A stretch of 64,000 nucleotides of DNA from contig JAMPIV010009925.1 of NCBI GenBank assembly GCA_024509875.1, positions 62,001 to 126,000 of the forward strand, in the 5' to 3' direction. The notes under the pieces were generated by a model, which had not been told where the DNA came from, ran no database searches, and saw nothing but the letters and a program-made list of their open reading frames with translations. This document shows positions 10,638 through 22,100 of this stretch, piece after piece; within the stretch, counting starts at the first letter, position 1; each line of letters begins with the position of its first letter. Position numbers and translations under genes: made by a program. The stretch comes from Oreohelix idahoensis. Its lineage: Eukaryota > Mollusca > Gastropoda > Stylommatophora > Oreohelicidae.

Positions 10638-12776
10638 TGTGACGTATGAAAATCGGGCATCTCTTTCTTTAATCCCTCAGTCCCCCTTTTCTCTCTTACA
10701 ACTAAACAACTCGAGTCATTCCCACGATTGCTGGTTTGGTATGCCATAAGTTATCTGGACATTCGCCCTTTTGTTGTCTTCTCTCGCGGCGGTATCTCTT
10801 ACTGACATTCCCACAGAGAGGCAGACCACCAGAGATCAGGTTACAATGTCAAGAGCCGAGATCAGCACCCTCTGTTTAACACCTGATAATAGAATGGACG
10901 AAGAATTCGCAGGTGCGTTTGCCAGTCATGGGGACATGGGCCGATTCAGTATATTAGCGCAGTTTTAGAAAATTCATCATCAGTCTGCCCCAGGAATTGG
11001 TGATATATCTGCTAGCGCGAATCTTGGAGTTTTTATATAGAAAGAATTTCTGAGATTCACGGAGAGTGTCATTTTCCTTGCGTGGCGGTAATCATAATAT
11101 ATATTAGAATTTTGAGTGTCTTAACATGTTAAAGTGTGTTTATTAAATAAGCATATTAAATAACTTAGTAATAAGTAAATTTAATTTCTTGCTATTCCCC
11201 CAGTAAGAGACGCTTTAAATTAATTAATATACGCTAGGCGACTGATAATTAGAGATAAATATACTTTTATTCATCATGCGTAATTTTGTGAATTACTAAA
11301 GTTTTGTGGGTTTTAAATATAATTTAATACCGGGGTGATCTAGAGGTCTTACCTAACGAGTGTAGAATATAATAATATCATTTTTAAAATGTTTGTTTTT
11401 TCTACATCTAGGCGATCAACCCTGTGATCTAGCGGTCTGAATAGCTCCAGAAAACATTCTTAAAATATTATTGGGTCTTAAATTTGGACCTGTGCGGTTC
11501 TCTTGTCTTCTTACAGAGAGAGTCCCCACATATAAACATTTAAAGAATAAAACATCAGAACTGGACAAGAAAGTACCCAGATTGTTCACAGCAAATCTGA
11601 TCCGCCTGTGGTGGCCAAATATCTATATATATATATATAAACATTGTTTCCAGAATATTGACTATCGTAGTTTTTTTTTTCTTTTCTCAAGTGGATTTAT
11701 CCAGAAAAAGGAATACTTGGGTCCATAACCGGCACCCAACCCCAGAGTGAGAGATAAAAACAGATAGGAGATCCTTTGCTTATCCTTATTGGTTTTCTAA
11801 CAGTGTACCCACCAGACATTTTCCTTAAATATCGGACATCTGTGTGCTGCCCATGGTGAACATTTTGATCGCAATATATATTTACCTGCACTACCTGACA
11901 TGAACTTTTTGACACATAATATTAGCATTATTTAAGCGGACGTTCCCCATTAGGAAAAATTAATCATTCTTGGAGGAACTGGGGTCCCTTGGATAGCACC
12001 ACCCTGAAATATGTCAAAGATACACAGATGTGTTAAAGAGTAGTAGGTAAGTGTGATTGCTGATTGCTTGTGGCCACAGACTGACAGACTGTAAGAAAGA
12101 GAAATGAATATTTCATATTTTGTATAATCATTATACTCACTTCAGTCATTTCGGGTTCGCAAATACTGTTACATCATTTTCTTGTCTTCTTTGTTTCAGG
12201 ATAGATTAACTAGAGACTTGGTTCTTTTATTTTATCGTCTATCCCTATATATATTATCATTAACTGTAATCTTTTGGGTTAATTACCTCTGTCAGGATCT
12301 ACTTTGGGATTCCTTTGCAATAGAGGAGAACCTATTGGGTTAATAAATTTTCTTGCATTTTTTATGTCTGTAAACTATACGTTCTGATAGATAATATTGA
12401 TGTGATTTTTTTAAGATAATAAACATAATAAAACCGTAAGTTATCGTGTTGGTCAAAACCCCTGCCCAGTATATGTTATCCATAGCTTGGTTCACGTCTG
12501 TACGTATTATGTCACAGAATTGTGTATATGTAAGTGGAGTGTAACTCGTATATATATGTACCAGGAGAGAAAGGGAGTCTAGTTAAATATTGTCGTGAGA
12601 TAGACAGGGGTTAGAGCAATTACTCAATCCAGAGACTGTCCTTTCTCTTACACTCTCACCCCCTTGTGAAAAAAAAAGCTATTTCTTACCCCTTATTCTC
12701 ACATAGTTTACCATTATCACCTCTGCTCAGACGGGACCTTAAACATCTTCAACCTATCTCAATAAAATCTACGACA
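10638..12776 (+). repeat. 3' LTR, uninterrupted (2139 bp)
   Basis: It begins TGTGACG and ends CGACA, giving the standard TG...CA ends. An AATAAA lies about 12 bases before its end. It is nearly identical to the 5' LTR and shows the empty site of the nested CACTG element near 11244. The 65-codon frame at 10771-10968 is present in both LTRs and has no recognisable product. Confidence 0.93.
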
Positions 12777-12781
12777 TCAAG
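12777..12781. repeat. Target site duplication, right (TCAAG)
   Basis: It matches 1213-1217 exactly and marks the right edge of the retrotransposon. Confidence 0.85.
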
Positions 12782-13376
12782 TACAATTATTCTCTCACAA
12801 CCATTCAAGTCTTTGTCCCATAAACAAAAGGCTATACAGTTTATAATCTCCACTTAACTCTGGAAATAATTTTCAAAGCTAAGTTATATTTTGCTATGTT
12901 AACATAATGTGTAGATTTTTCATTGGTTCAAAAGCATTTTTCACATTAGTTCTCAGTAAGAGTTTTATGTATTTTGTTTCAGCTGAAATATCCCTAATTA
13001 AATTGTGAATGTGGTTTGCAACAGCACTGCACTGTGCTCTAAATGGGAAAATACTACACACAGATCTTATGTGGCATATAAGACCTATGATACACAGATC
13101 TACCACTCTCCATGTCAACTCCACACTCACCTCAGTTATGCAAGTTATATTTCCTTTCTAATATATAATAATGGTTCCCATTTCTGATAATGTGTATGAG
13201 AACTATTTGGGCCTCTGTATAATTCACACAAAAATGTAAATGACAGATATGTTTACACAGAAATGTGCCACAATCATTCACAGAGATGTAACTGATTTAT
13301 TACACAGCATAACATATTAAGTTGTCAATTTCTTAGTCATTTGCCGCAAAGCCTGTTTCTATGACAATATGTTCCA
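12782..13376. other. Intronic stretch without recognised content
   Basis: This is AT-rich sequence between the retrotransposon and the LINE copy. Nothing is recognised on either strand. Confidence 0.4.
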
Positions 13377-13388
13377 CACTCAGACATT

Positions 13389-15047
13389 TCTTTTTCTTCT
13401 TTGATCCTTAGCCGCCGACCGTCAAAGCAGTCAGTAGCCATCACACCTAGTGGCGTCTTGTAGGGCAACAACAAATTGATTCCACTTTGCTCGGTCGGTG
13501 GCCATCCTTCGTACAGTGCCCCAACTCTGGTCATTCTTTGCATCTCAGCCTCCACCAGGTTGTTTTTGGTCAGCCTCTCTTTCATTTTCCTTCAGGGGTC
13601 CAAAGCATAGCTGTTCTTGTGATGGCATCGGGGTCTCTTCTGAGAACATGGCCAACCCAGCTCCAGCGTCTGCCAGCTATGATGGTGTGCATGTCCTCTT
13701 GCTTGCTCCGAGTAAGCAGATCTTGGTTGGTGATGGTATTCGGCCAAAAGATTCGGTGAATGTTTCTTAGGCATGTTGTGTGAAAAGAGGACAATTTCGA
13801 CATTTCCTTCTCTGTCTCTCCAGCATTCCGCACCATAGAGAAGCACAGAAAGCACACAGCTCTGATATAATCTTAATTTTGTGCTTGTGCTGTATTGAGA
13901 GGACTTCCAGATGTTGTTTAGGCTAAAAAAGGCTGTTCTTGCCTTATTCATTCTGATGTTGATGTCTTTGCCTGCCCCGCCGTCTGGTGTTACTATGCAT
14001 CCTAGATATGTGAAGGTGTCTGTCTGTACCAGTTGCTGATTCCTTACTGATATGGGCTCAGGATTGCTCACATTGAGCGTCATGACCTCTGACTTCTTTA
14101 AATTGATGTTCAAGCCCACCTGCTGGCTAAACTTATTTATTAAGTCTATCCGTTTTTTTCCTGGATGTGTTGATGTGAATGTGCTAGTAGTGCAATGTCA
14201 TCTGCATATTCCAGATCTTCCAATGTAGAAAATGTAGTCCATCTTATTCCTCTTGGACTGCCCTCTGTTGTTTGGTGCATCACCCAGTCTATGACTGTTA
14301 AAAATAGAGTGGTTGATAAGGGGCATCCCTGTCGTACTCCTGTCTTCACCTCAAAGGTTAGGTTGCTCTGCCCAACACCACGTAAAGTTGGCAGAGGCTT
14401 TTTATGATTGACACTATGCAGCTTGGAATTCCATAAGCCCTCAGTATTTTCCATAAACTGTCCCTATGTATGCTGTCAAAAGCCTTTTCAAAATCAACGA
14501 AATTAATGTACAGCTGTCTTTGCCATTCTGAGCACTGCTCTATAATGTTCCTGAGAGTGAATATATGATCACATCTTCTGTTCTTTCTAAATCCTGCTTG
14601 TTCTTTCCTTAGTTTGTGGTCTACTGCTTTTGAAATTCTCTGTATAATTATCCTGCCTAATATTTTGCTGGGAACTGAGAGAGTGATTCCTCTCCAATTA
14701 TTGCAGTCTGCAAGATCTCCCTTCTTGGGCAATTTGACAATTATTCCTTTATTCCACTCTGATGGTGTTGTCCCCGTTTTCCAGACTTGTGAAAATAGTG
14801 GTTCTAATAGTTCTGCTGCTAGCTCAGGGTCTGTCTTAAATAGCTCTGCATTTAAGTTATCATGGCCAGGAGCTTTTCCGTTCTTTAACCCTTTGATAGC
14901 TGTGATGATTTCTTCTTTTCGTGGAATGTCTGTATTTACATCTAGATCGTTTTCAGCCTCAGGAACATTCAATTGTGTCTCTGGTGGTTCCTTGTTGAGA
15001 GTTTCTCTGAAGTGCTCTGCCCATCTTGTTTCCTGTCCGTCTGCTGT
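13389..15047 (-). mobile_element. GAA-tailed LINE, copy 1 (5' truncated)
   Basis: A 12-bp duplication CACTCAGACATT (13377-13388 and 15048-15059) brackets 1659 bases. On the minus strand it encodes a non-LTR reverse transcriptase in broken frames (14358-15047, 14146-14454, 13592-14119, 13582-13857). Motifs: LKNGKAPGHDNL, LPKKGDLADCNNWRGITL, EQAGFRKNRRCDHIFTLR, INFVDFEKAFDSIHR, GVRQGCPLSTTLF, LEYADDIALLAHS, TFTYLGCIVTPDGG, and the C-terminal RRWSWVGHVLRRDPDAITR. The 3' end reads GGATCAAAGAAGAAAAAG. Similarity to RTE/BovB-type polymerases is my inference for the clade. It is a dead copy. Confidence 0.9.
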
Positions 15048-15094
15048 CACTCAGACATTGCAACTACTTTATTAAGCACTGCCTTATAAACTGC

Positions 15095-15373
15095 ATGAGC
15101 TGCGGTAGCGCAGTGGTTAGTGCACTGGCTTCCTAGCTCTGTGGTCCATGGTTCGATCCCCAGTTGAGGTGAGATTTTTTAGACCACAAGCGGCTCTGGG
15201 GTCGACCCAGCCTCATGAATTGGGTACCAGAGCAATTCTTGGAAGGTTAAGGCGGCCGGCGCGATGCTGACCACATCACCTCTAGTGTGCCGATGGTCAA
15301 GAAAATATGGGCCTAACACACCATATTCCCAATATGCCTCAATGGGCATGTAACAAGATCCTTTACCTTTACC
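15095..15373 (+). mobile_element. tRNA-derived SINE, full length
   Basis: A 279-bp insertion is flanked by the 9-bp duplication ATAAACTGC (15086-15094 and 15374-15382). The head has a pol III box A (TAGCGCAGTGG) and a perfect box B (GGTTCGATCCC) about 40 bases apart. The tail ends in a CCTTTACCTTTA run. A 5'-truncated relative is at 45450-45706. Confidence 0.85.
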
Positions 15374-15643
15374 ATAAACTGCTTGGTTCAGTAAAGTATA
15401 AATACGCAATTGTGGTTACAGAATCAGATCCGAGATATACAGAAATATATGAGCAAACAATGCTTTAAAAAAGAAAAAGGAAAGAAGATAATTATCAGAA
15501 AATAAAAACAAAATTATGAAACAGAGAAAATTATGACATGCTTGGCAAACTGAACAGTTAACTTTAGGAAGAACTGACAGAATATAACAGTAGAAATGTG
15601 GGAAATATTATTACTGTGAGTTTACATGTGTTACTGTCCACAT

Positions 15644-16050
15644 TCAAATTTTAGTGTTAGTTTTACAAAGTATTCGGCATGTCTGTATATGCTCATTCAG
15701 TTTTAAATAGGACCTGAAGGTCATGGAACAACCTTTACATGCAATGGTTTCTCCAATGCCGTGAACATTACGCATGTGAACTCGCAGGTTGTAGCGTCTT
15801 CCAAATGCTTTTTCACATTCTGAGCATGCTAAAGCTCTGCTGCCTACACAGAAGTGTCTGTGTTTGAGCAAATGTGCTCGAGAGATGAATGTCTTGGTGC
15901 AAGTCCGGCAAGCATAAGAAGCCAGGTTAAGTGATGACGCAAGGCTTAACCCGACAAGATAGGAAGTTGGCAAGACTGTTTCCATGCCTGACTGTACCTG
16001 GGCCTGCAGTAAACTGGATCTTACCACTGCCTGTTCATCCCACCAGGCTC
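15644..16050 (-). CDS. Alternative terminal zinc-finger exon 2 (three fingers)
   Basis: The acceptor is ccacaactgtccacag/GA, and the split codon G/GA gives Gly. It encodes 135 residues. A lead of about 45 residues precedes a C2HC finger 1 (CRTCTKTFISRAHLLKH then RHFC), a C2H2 finger 2 (CSECEKAFGRRYNLRVH then MRNVH), the linker GIGETI, and a C2HC finger 3 (CKGCSMTFRSYLKLNEH then IQTC). Nine residues later comes the stop. The same ligand order and the same HGxG linker as exons 1 and 3 mark a sub-family. Confidence 0.85.
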
Positions 16051-17158
16051 CTGTGGACAGTTGTGGAATGGAAATAACGATTTCGTTCACATTTCTATTA
16101 AGTAGGCACTGACAGCCAAACGGAATAGGATTTAAAATACATTTGTGTTTTCTGCATTATAATAAATATTACTTCAGCTAACCAGATTCAAGCCAGGATC
16201 AGAACATATGCTCATTTGCACTTAAAAGGGTAAATCTAAGTTATGTAATAGAACACAAAATGCAAAGTGGGACGGCTGGGACTTCATGGGGGTATTATTC
16301 ACAGTTCGCCCAATTCTAAGAACATGTGCATATGCAAAAGCAGACTTATAACTAATAATACAGTAAAGTAATCAGAAGTAATTAAAGAGCTCAAAGAGTA
16401 AAAAATAATTGTGTATGTAAGAAATTTACCCGAATTCAGAGTTGTTCACTCACTATGTATCTTACTTTCACAAATAGAACAAGAAATCTGAGCTGCCTTA
16501 TGTTGCAAATGACAAACTATTTTGTGTTAGAAACTGTTGTGCTCCTCACCATAATCACTACTACTACTACATTTATAACTGCCTTGAGTGAACATATGCA
16601 CATTAAAAAAAAACAATATTAAATGCTGTAAAGATAATAAATAGACTAGTGTCCCTATGCTACATACAGATCCAATATGCACTACATCTCTTAAATCTGA
16701 CAGCCAAGAATGGACACGTTCTTACTCCTACACATACAACAAACTAATTTACTTGTGAATGATGCTTTATTTGGGTTATCATATGTCAATAAAGTATCCA
16801 ATGCCGGTAGGCAAGTCTGCCACACAACCAACTTAGGAAAACAATGGTTATTCAGAATGGCTGAAATTGTGACATTTCGGACTTCATTATGACCAGTCAT
16901 TTTTCTCTGTCTCACCAAATGATTAAGACTGAAGAATGATCACAAGTCTCGGATAGCTGGAGCTGGGTTTTGATTGTCAATGTTCTCACTGAACTGAACT
17001 AGATGATTCCAAGCAAGTTTATGCCAAGATAAATTCAACAGTCAAGATAAAAACAAAATTAACAACTTCCTGTTGCATCTGGAAAATTATCAGAAATGTG
17101 TTAAATAAAAAATATGCTTATATTTGTCTTTCTCCAAGAGAGGTGTTGCCATGAATTA
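16051..17158. other. Intron or 3' UTR between zinc-finger exons 2 and 3
   Basis: There are no repeats or coding frames I can support. It contains AATAAA on the minus strand at 16766-16771, usable by exon 3 transcripts. Confidence 0.4.
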
Positions 17159-17730
17159 TCATAAATTCCCAACAGAATCCATATTCAAGGATATTGAGGC
17201 ATCATATGGAAAAGAAATTTTAGATTCTACTCCACTATCTAAAAGAGCTGGGATTTGCAACGGAATATCTATTTCCATCTTTGGTGGCCTGGCCACACAT
17301 ACAGCTTGATGCTGATACATCTGAGGCCTATATTTAAAATTTTTGCCACAAAACCTGCATTGTACTTTATCTCCTATGCCATGAATGCCACGCATGTGTT
17401 CTGCAAGAGAATCATAGCGGCTCAGAATTTTACAGCACATGGGGCAAGTTAAATGACGTTTTCCTTTGCAATCCCGCTTATGCATTGACAATGCTAACGT
17501 ATCTCTTGACACAAATGTGCACTTCTTGCATTCCATGCCATATGAGGAAAGCTGACTTCTGGATGAGACAATAGGCGTGTAATATTTTTCAAAATTCCTG
17601 AAATTGTTTAGCGATCTTGGACTGTACATGCTGCTTTTGGACTGTTCTTCCTTCAAGAAGACACCAACTGATGCTGAGATTGAAAGAAGAAATCCGTTGT
17701 TAACACACAGTTCCTGAACATTATAAGCAA
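17159..17730 (-). CDS. Alternative terminal zinc-finger exon 3 (three fingers)
   Basis: The acceptor is acctgcctgcccag/TT, and the split codon G/TT gives Val. At 190 residues it is the longest exon. About 75 residues of lead precede a C2HC finger 1 (CKKCTFVSRDTLALSMH then KRDC), a C2H2 finger 2 (CPMCCKILSRYDSLAEH then MRGIH), the linker GIGDKV, and a C2HC finger 3 (CRFCGKNFKYRPQMYQH then QAVC). A 46-residue tail follows. This C2HC-C2H2-C2HC order differs from exons 4-13. AATAAA on the minus strand at 16766-16771 lies about 390 bases past the stop. Confidence 0.84.
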
Positions 17731-18751
17731 CTGGGCAGGCAGGTTTTTTTTTGTTCAAATCTTTCTTTTGTGATATAACACTTAAGACACAGTGACTGCT
17801 GAGAATTGTTGTGTAAACCTAAATGATATATATACACGCCTGATCATAGTAAAGAAACACAAAAAGCGAAAACAGACCAAATAGCTAACTCTTCGGTCCA
17901 ACTTGGGATTGGAAAAAACTAAACACAATATAGCATCTGAAATGTAATGCGTAAATTTGCAATCATTTTGTAAAGAACAATGTTTGATCAAGAGAATTCC
18001 CTCTGTGCATATTCTTGGCAAGCAGTGCCCAAATGTACCTAAAGTAACAATAGTATTTAAGTCGAATAATCTAATTTTACTGCACAACTGCATATTACAA
18101 AACTTACGATTAATGAAAAAAAACACGAACTTGGTAAGTTGTTTGCATGTCTTTTGCAGGAGATAACCTGCCACACTATGTGAATGACTGGATTATATTT
18201 GGAGCATTTATTTGACTATAAGCTTTAAACCTGGTAAAGACTACCCACCAGCTGGTGCGAGACATCTCATAAAATTCCACCTCCCCAACGATGTTAATAC
18301 AGTAATAGGTAACCCTGTACGTAATTTGCTGAACAATTCTTTAATTTCAGAATGTAAGTGACAACAGCTGGAGGATATAAATGTTACATGCCTGATATTA
18401 ACAATGACACGGCAATAAAAATGCTAAATTTAGAATAACTGGTGAAGTTCTGTGCCATGAAAAACATTAAGCAATTTTTAGCTGAGTTCTACAAAGACCA
18501 TAGACATTATTAACTGGGGGAAATAACTTGAGTGAGATCAGAAGATGATGTGTAATACATGTGTACTACAAATAGATCTTTTTATATATAAATGCTTTAT
18601 TTTCCACACAAAAAAGTAATGAATAAGTGTTTATGGGAGGAAGATGATAGCAAAAGGAGAAACAAGCGTCTGTGAATTAACAAATATTACACCATACATT
18701 TTTAACAGTAAGCACTGCATAGGCTGTCAGCACCTTTTTCTTGCACCTATG
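17731..18751. other. Intron between zinc-finger exons 3 and 4
   Basis: AT-rich, no recognised element. The only notable site is the AATAAA on the minus strand at 18596-18601, downstream of exon 4. Confidence 0.4.
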
Positions 18752-19137
18752 TCAGTAAACGTCAGGTGCTGGGCCCTGGCCTTGCTCAGCTGCTGAGAGT
18801 TCAGTCAAATGGCCATACATCTGTGTACACTTCTTCACATGTTTCTGAAGTTCCCCTCTGTGGGAAGAGCTCCAAGAGCATATGTAGCAACGGAAAGGCT
18901 TGGCTTTGAGATGTATTGAATTGATATGCCCCTCCCAGTCTCGTTTCACCACAAAAGATTTCAGGCAAAAATGACATGTAAATTTCCTGGGACGTTCTGT
19001 CCATTTTGGAGGTGTCTTTTTTAGGTCAGAGTGTCCCCTCATAGCCTTCTGATCCACAGCGAACAAGCTACTCACAAGACTATCATCTTGTATATCAAGG
19101 GGATGTTTGATCTCCTCCAACTTGACCATTTGCCGAA
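18752..19137 (-). CDS. Alternative terminal zinc-finger exon 4 (two fingers)
   Basis: The acceptor is ttgcttcttgtcacttccag/TT, and the split codon G/TT gives Val. It encodes 128 residues. A 60-residue charged lead precedes finger 1 (CHFCLKSFVVKRDWEGH plus INSIH), the linker LKAKPF, and a C2HC finger 2 (CYICSWSSSHRGELQKH then VKKC) whose core Phe is replaced by Ser. A 22-residue Glu/Gln-rich tail follows. AATAAA on the minus strand at 18596-18601, about 150 bases past the stop, is a good polyadenylation candidate. This is the most 3' of the two-finger exons. Confidence 0.86.
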
Positions 19138-22100
19138 CTGGAAGTGACAAGAAGCAAGAATTTGCAAATCATTGAGTTAATCAATTATTTTCCAAATTCT
19201 TCCATGGGCCAAGGCTGCGGGCGGGTTTTAAGTATTGCTAATATTTCAATCATAAAGCCGAACATTAACATTACTGTATATTACGCTTTTCAGAATGGAA
19301 GTGAATCGCAACATAATCAAGATTTTATTAAGTTTTTGCTCATACAGTATGTCATAAAGTACGCCAATACAAAAAGCTTCAATGTGAAATCTTAAAAAAC
19401 ACTCTTGCATATTTCCTTATTCAACGCAGTCTATCCTGTCAGTTTAAATGGCTAGCAACAGGGAATGTCTGTGTGTGTGCGTAAGTGTATATAAGTATGC
19501 TATGTGCACCTTTAATATTCAATACTTAGATCAGATTTCCATTCGAGCATATTTAGAAAGAGTACATCACACAGCACCATGCGTGGCTGATTTTAATTTT
19601 CTTTAAACACAGAAAATATTAAAGTACTCTACACAGCTTGCAGCAAACATCGTTTCCTTATAGTAAAGGCCCACATTAAAAACTAGAGATTGTAATGAAA
19701 AATCCAAAAGATATCTTGCAGTTTTAAACACCTAAGAAAAAAAATATTACAGAAAAGAAACTAGAAATGAAAACCTTAAAGCAAATTAATGGCAGCAGAA
19801 ATTAGAAAATATAAAAGTGACAACTTGGGACCAAATTATGAAAACAAGAACCAATAGAACTGGAATTCATAGGTCTCTGACAAAACAGTTCAATGATCTA
19901 GATTTTGCCACTGGTATGGCTCTTCTATCTTATAACAGATGCAAGGCAAAATGAAATTGCTAGATGAGAAGTCACAGCTACTGTGTCTGAAAGTACAAAA
20001 GGAATAACACAGTATGGAGAACAATAAAAAACACAATCAAGAAGTTACAAACCATTATAAGTGGATACCTGTGCAGAACAGAAAGATTAAAGTGGTACTG
20101 TATGATGAAGATCACCAAATATATGTAAAGTCTAACAACTTTTCAATGGCTAAAAAAAAAAGAGATAGGGCTGGTTAGTGTGGTATGATGACTGTGTTCC
20201 AGTAAGTCAAAATTGATGTAAAACCTGGAATGGTAACTGGGGAGCTCGAGTGCTATAATATAGCAGCTATTTCATTTACTCTTTCTAATTCCATATGGAA
20301 CACAGGGCTGCACATGCTGCTGGTCACAAATTCATACTTCAGGCCAATTTCTTTAGCTCTGCCAATGAAGTCCTGGTTGTCTTGACTCCTTTCATCACTT
20401 CTCCAGGTTCTCTTTAGCCTCTGCACTCTTCCCCTCCTGGTTCAAGTAATGGCCGTGTCTCATTGTTTGGACATGGTGTCTGATCCATCTAAATTTGTTC
20501 TCTTTAACCTCCAGTTGAGACGATTTTAGTCTGGTTTTGTTCCACATGTTTCTGTTTGTTGGTATAGCTGATAGGGAAGATGCAGGATGCAACAGAGGCA
20601 TCTGCTGGTTGTTATGTTTAAATATCATAACATTAGTTTTATACAATCACTTCCTGGTTATTTGTGTACGGACGGTAGTCCTTGGTTTCAGGAAGTGACG
20701 TCTTGACTTCTGCTCACTTTGCAGCAGACGTGATTTTTGAATGTGGGACAAGAAAGCGTCTCGAACCGGCATTCGGTGTGTGTCCTGTGGACTGTGTGGT
20801 TGGCTTGTGTCCGATAGGACTATATAATGATTTGTGTCTATGCCTTGTGCATTTTTAGTATTCACCTGCATGCTAATTTACCACCAACTGAATTATACAT
20901 ACACCTCCGTGTATAATGTCAGTTTATTCATTATGCAGAGTGACTGAAGATTCGATGTGTACGTGAGTGTTACATGTTTCAAATAAACTGTATGCAGTAC
21001 CAGAGTACAGACAGTATTAAAGACGGGCTTATGATAGCTGAGCAGAATGTTTATTAAACATTGTAAAGCGTTCAACGCAGTTGAGCTTTATTTATTGAGT
21101 ACCTATGTGCGGGCCAGGGAGGATGTGTTTGAATGGCCATATTTGTAGTTGAATAACTACCTTATAAGAATCACTAAGGATACCCTGGACGGTACTCAGC
21201 AGGCAAGATTATTTAAGAGTGTTTAAGCATTGAGTCTAATGCACTCTCAATACAATAAAGTTAAAGAGGGATTCCCGGCATCAATGGGAACTAAAGAAAT
21301 CAACCCGCATCACTGGTGAATGGCTGAAGATTGGACTTGATATTCTTGATGTCACATTTCGGAGATGCTGAGTAACATAGCAACTTAGTAAATCTTAATT
21401 CTAATGCAATCACATCCTTGTAGCACTGACTTAAGGACACATAAAAATGACACTATTTATGAACTCTGTGACAGATTTAAAATAAAGCGGGAAGATAATT
21501 GATATTTTTATGTAAAGGAATTATGACCAAAGTTTATGGCAGTCCCAATTGATAACATTACCAGGTAATTTTTATTCTGGAATCCCCAGGGCAAGACAAG
21601 TAGAGGCAGACCAAAGAACACATGGAGACAAGGAGACAGAAATGAAAATGAGGAGGACGACATGAAAAGACTTTGTGCTGGTGGCACGTGACCGGAGGAT
21701 TTGGTATGTGATTACTCAAGGCCTATGCTTCATAGGGAGGTATAGGGTACTGACTGATTGATTGTTCTGGCAGTCATATTGCATTGCTCTGAAACATGGA
21801 AGAGGAAAAAAATTTGACAAACAAGAGGTTACACGCTTTTATAAATGTGTCCTTGGGCAAATCAGAAGAATCAACATGGTATTACAAGATCACCAATGTG
21901 GAACTAACTGAAAGAACCATGCTGCACGCATATACCAGTGGAAAAAAGAGGTTGGAAAAGAGGGGAGAAAAAGATATTACCCCTGGGTAGAAAATACATT
22001 AAGTACACAGATGACAGCATTAAAAGGCAGCCCTTGTTTTGTAATCCCCCTGGGCAAAATTTTAACAAAAGGGGTAGGCTGAAAAACATACAAAGAGAAC

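Larger units (their letters stand above)
1218..12776 (+). mobile_element. Gmr1-like LTR retrotransposon (inactive)
   Basis: This complete but dead LTR element lies antisense to the zinc-finger locus. Layout: 5' LTR (1218-5411, carrying a nested DNA transposon), candidate primer-binding site, leader, gag, pol, polypurine tract, 3' LTR (10638-12776). Pol order is protease, integrase, reverse transcriptase, RNase H, and the 3' LTR begins 30 bases after the RNase H frame. All domains are gypsy-type, but the order is that of Ty1/copia. That combination, plus a SCAN-like gag, defines the Gmr1-like group described from deuterostomes. Three in-frame stops and at least two frameshifts disable it. Confidence 0.88.
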
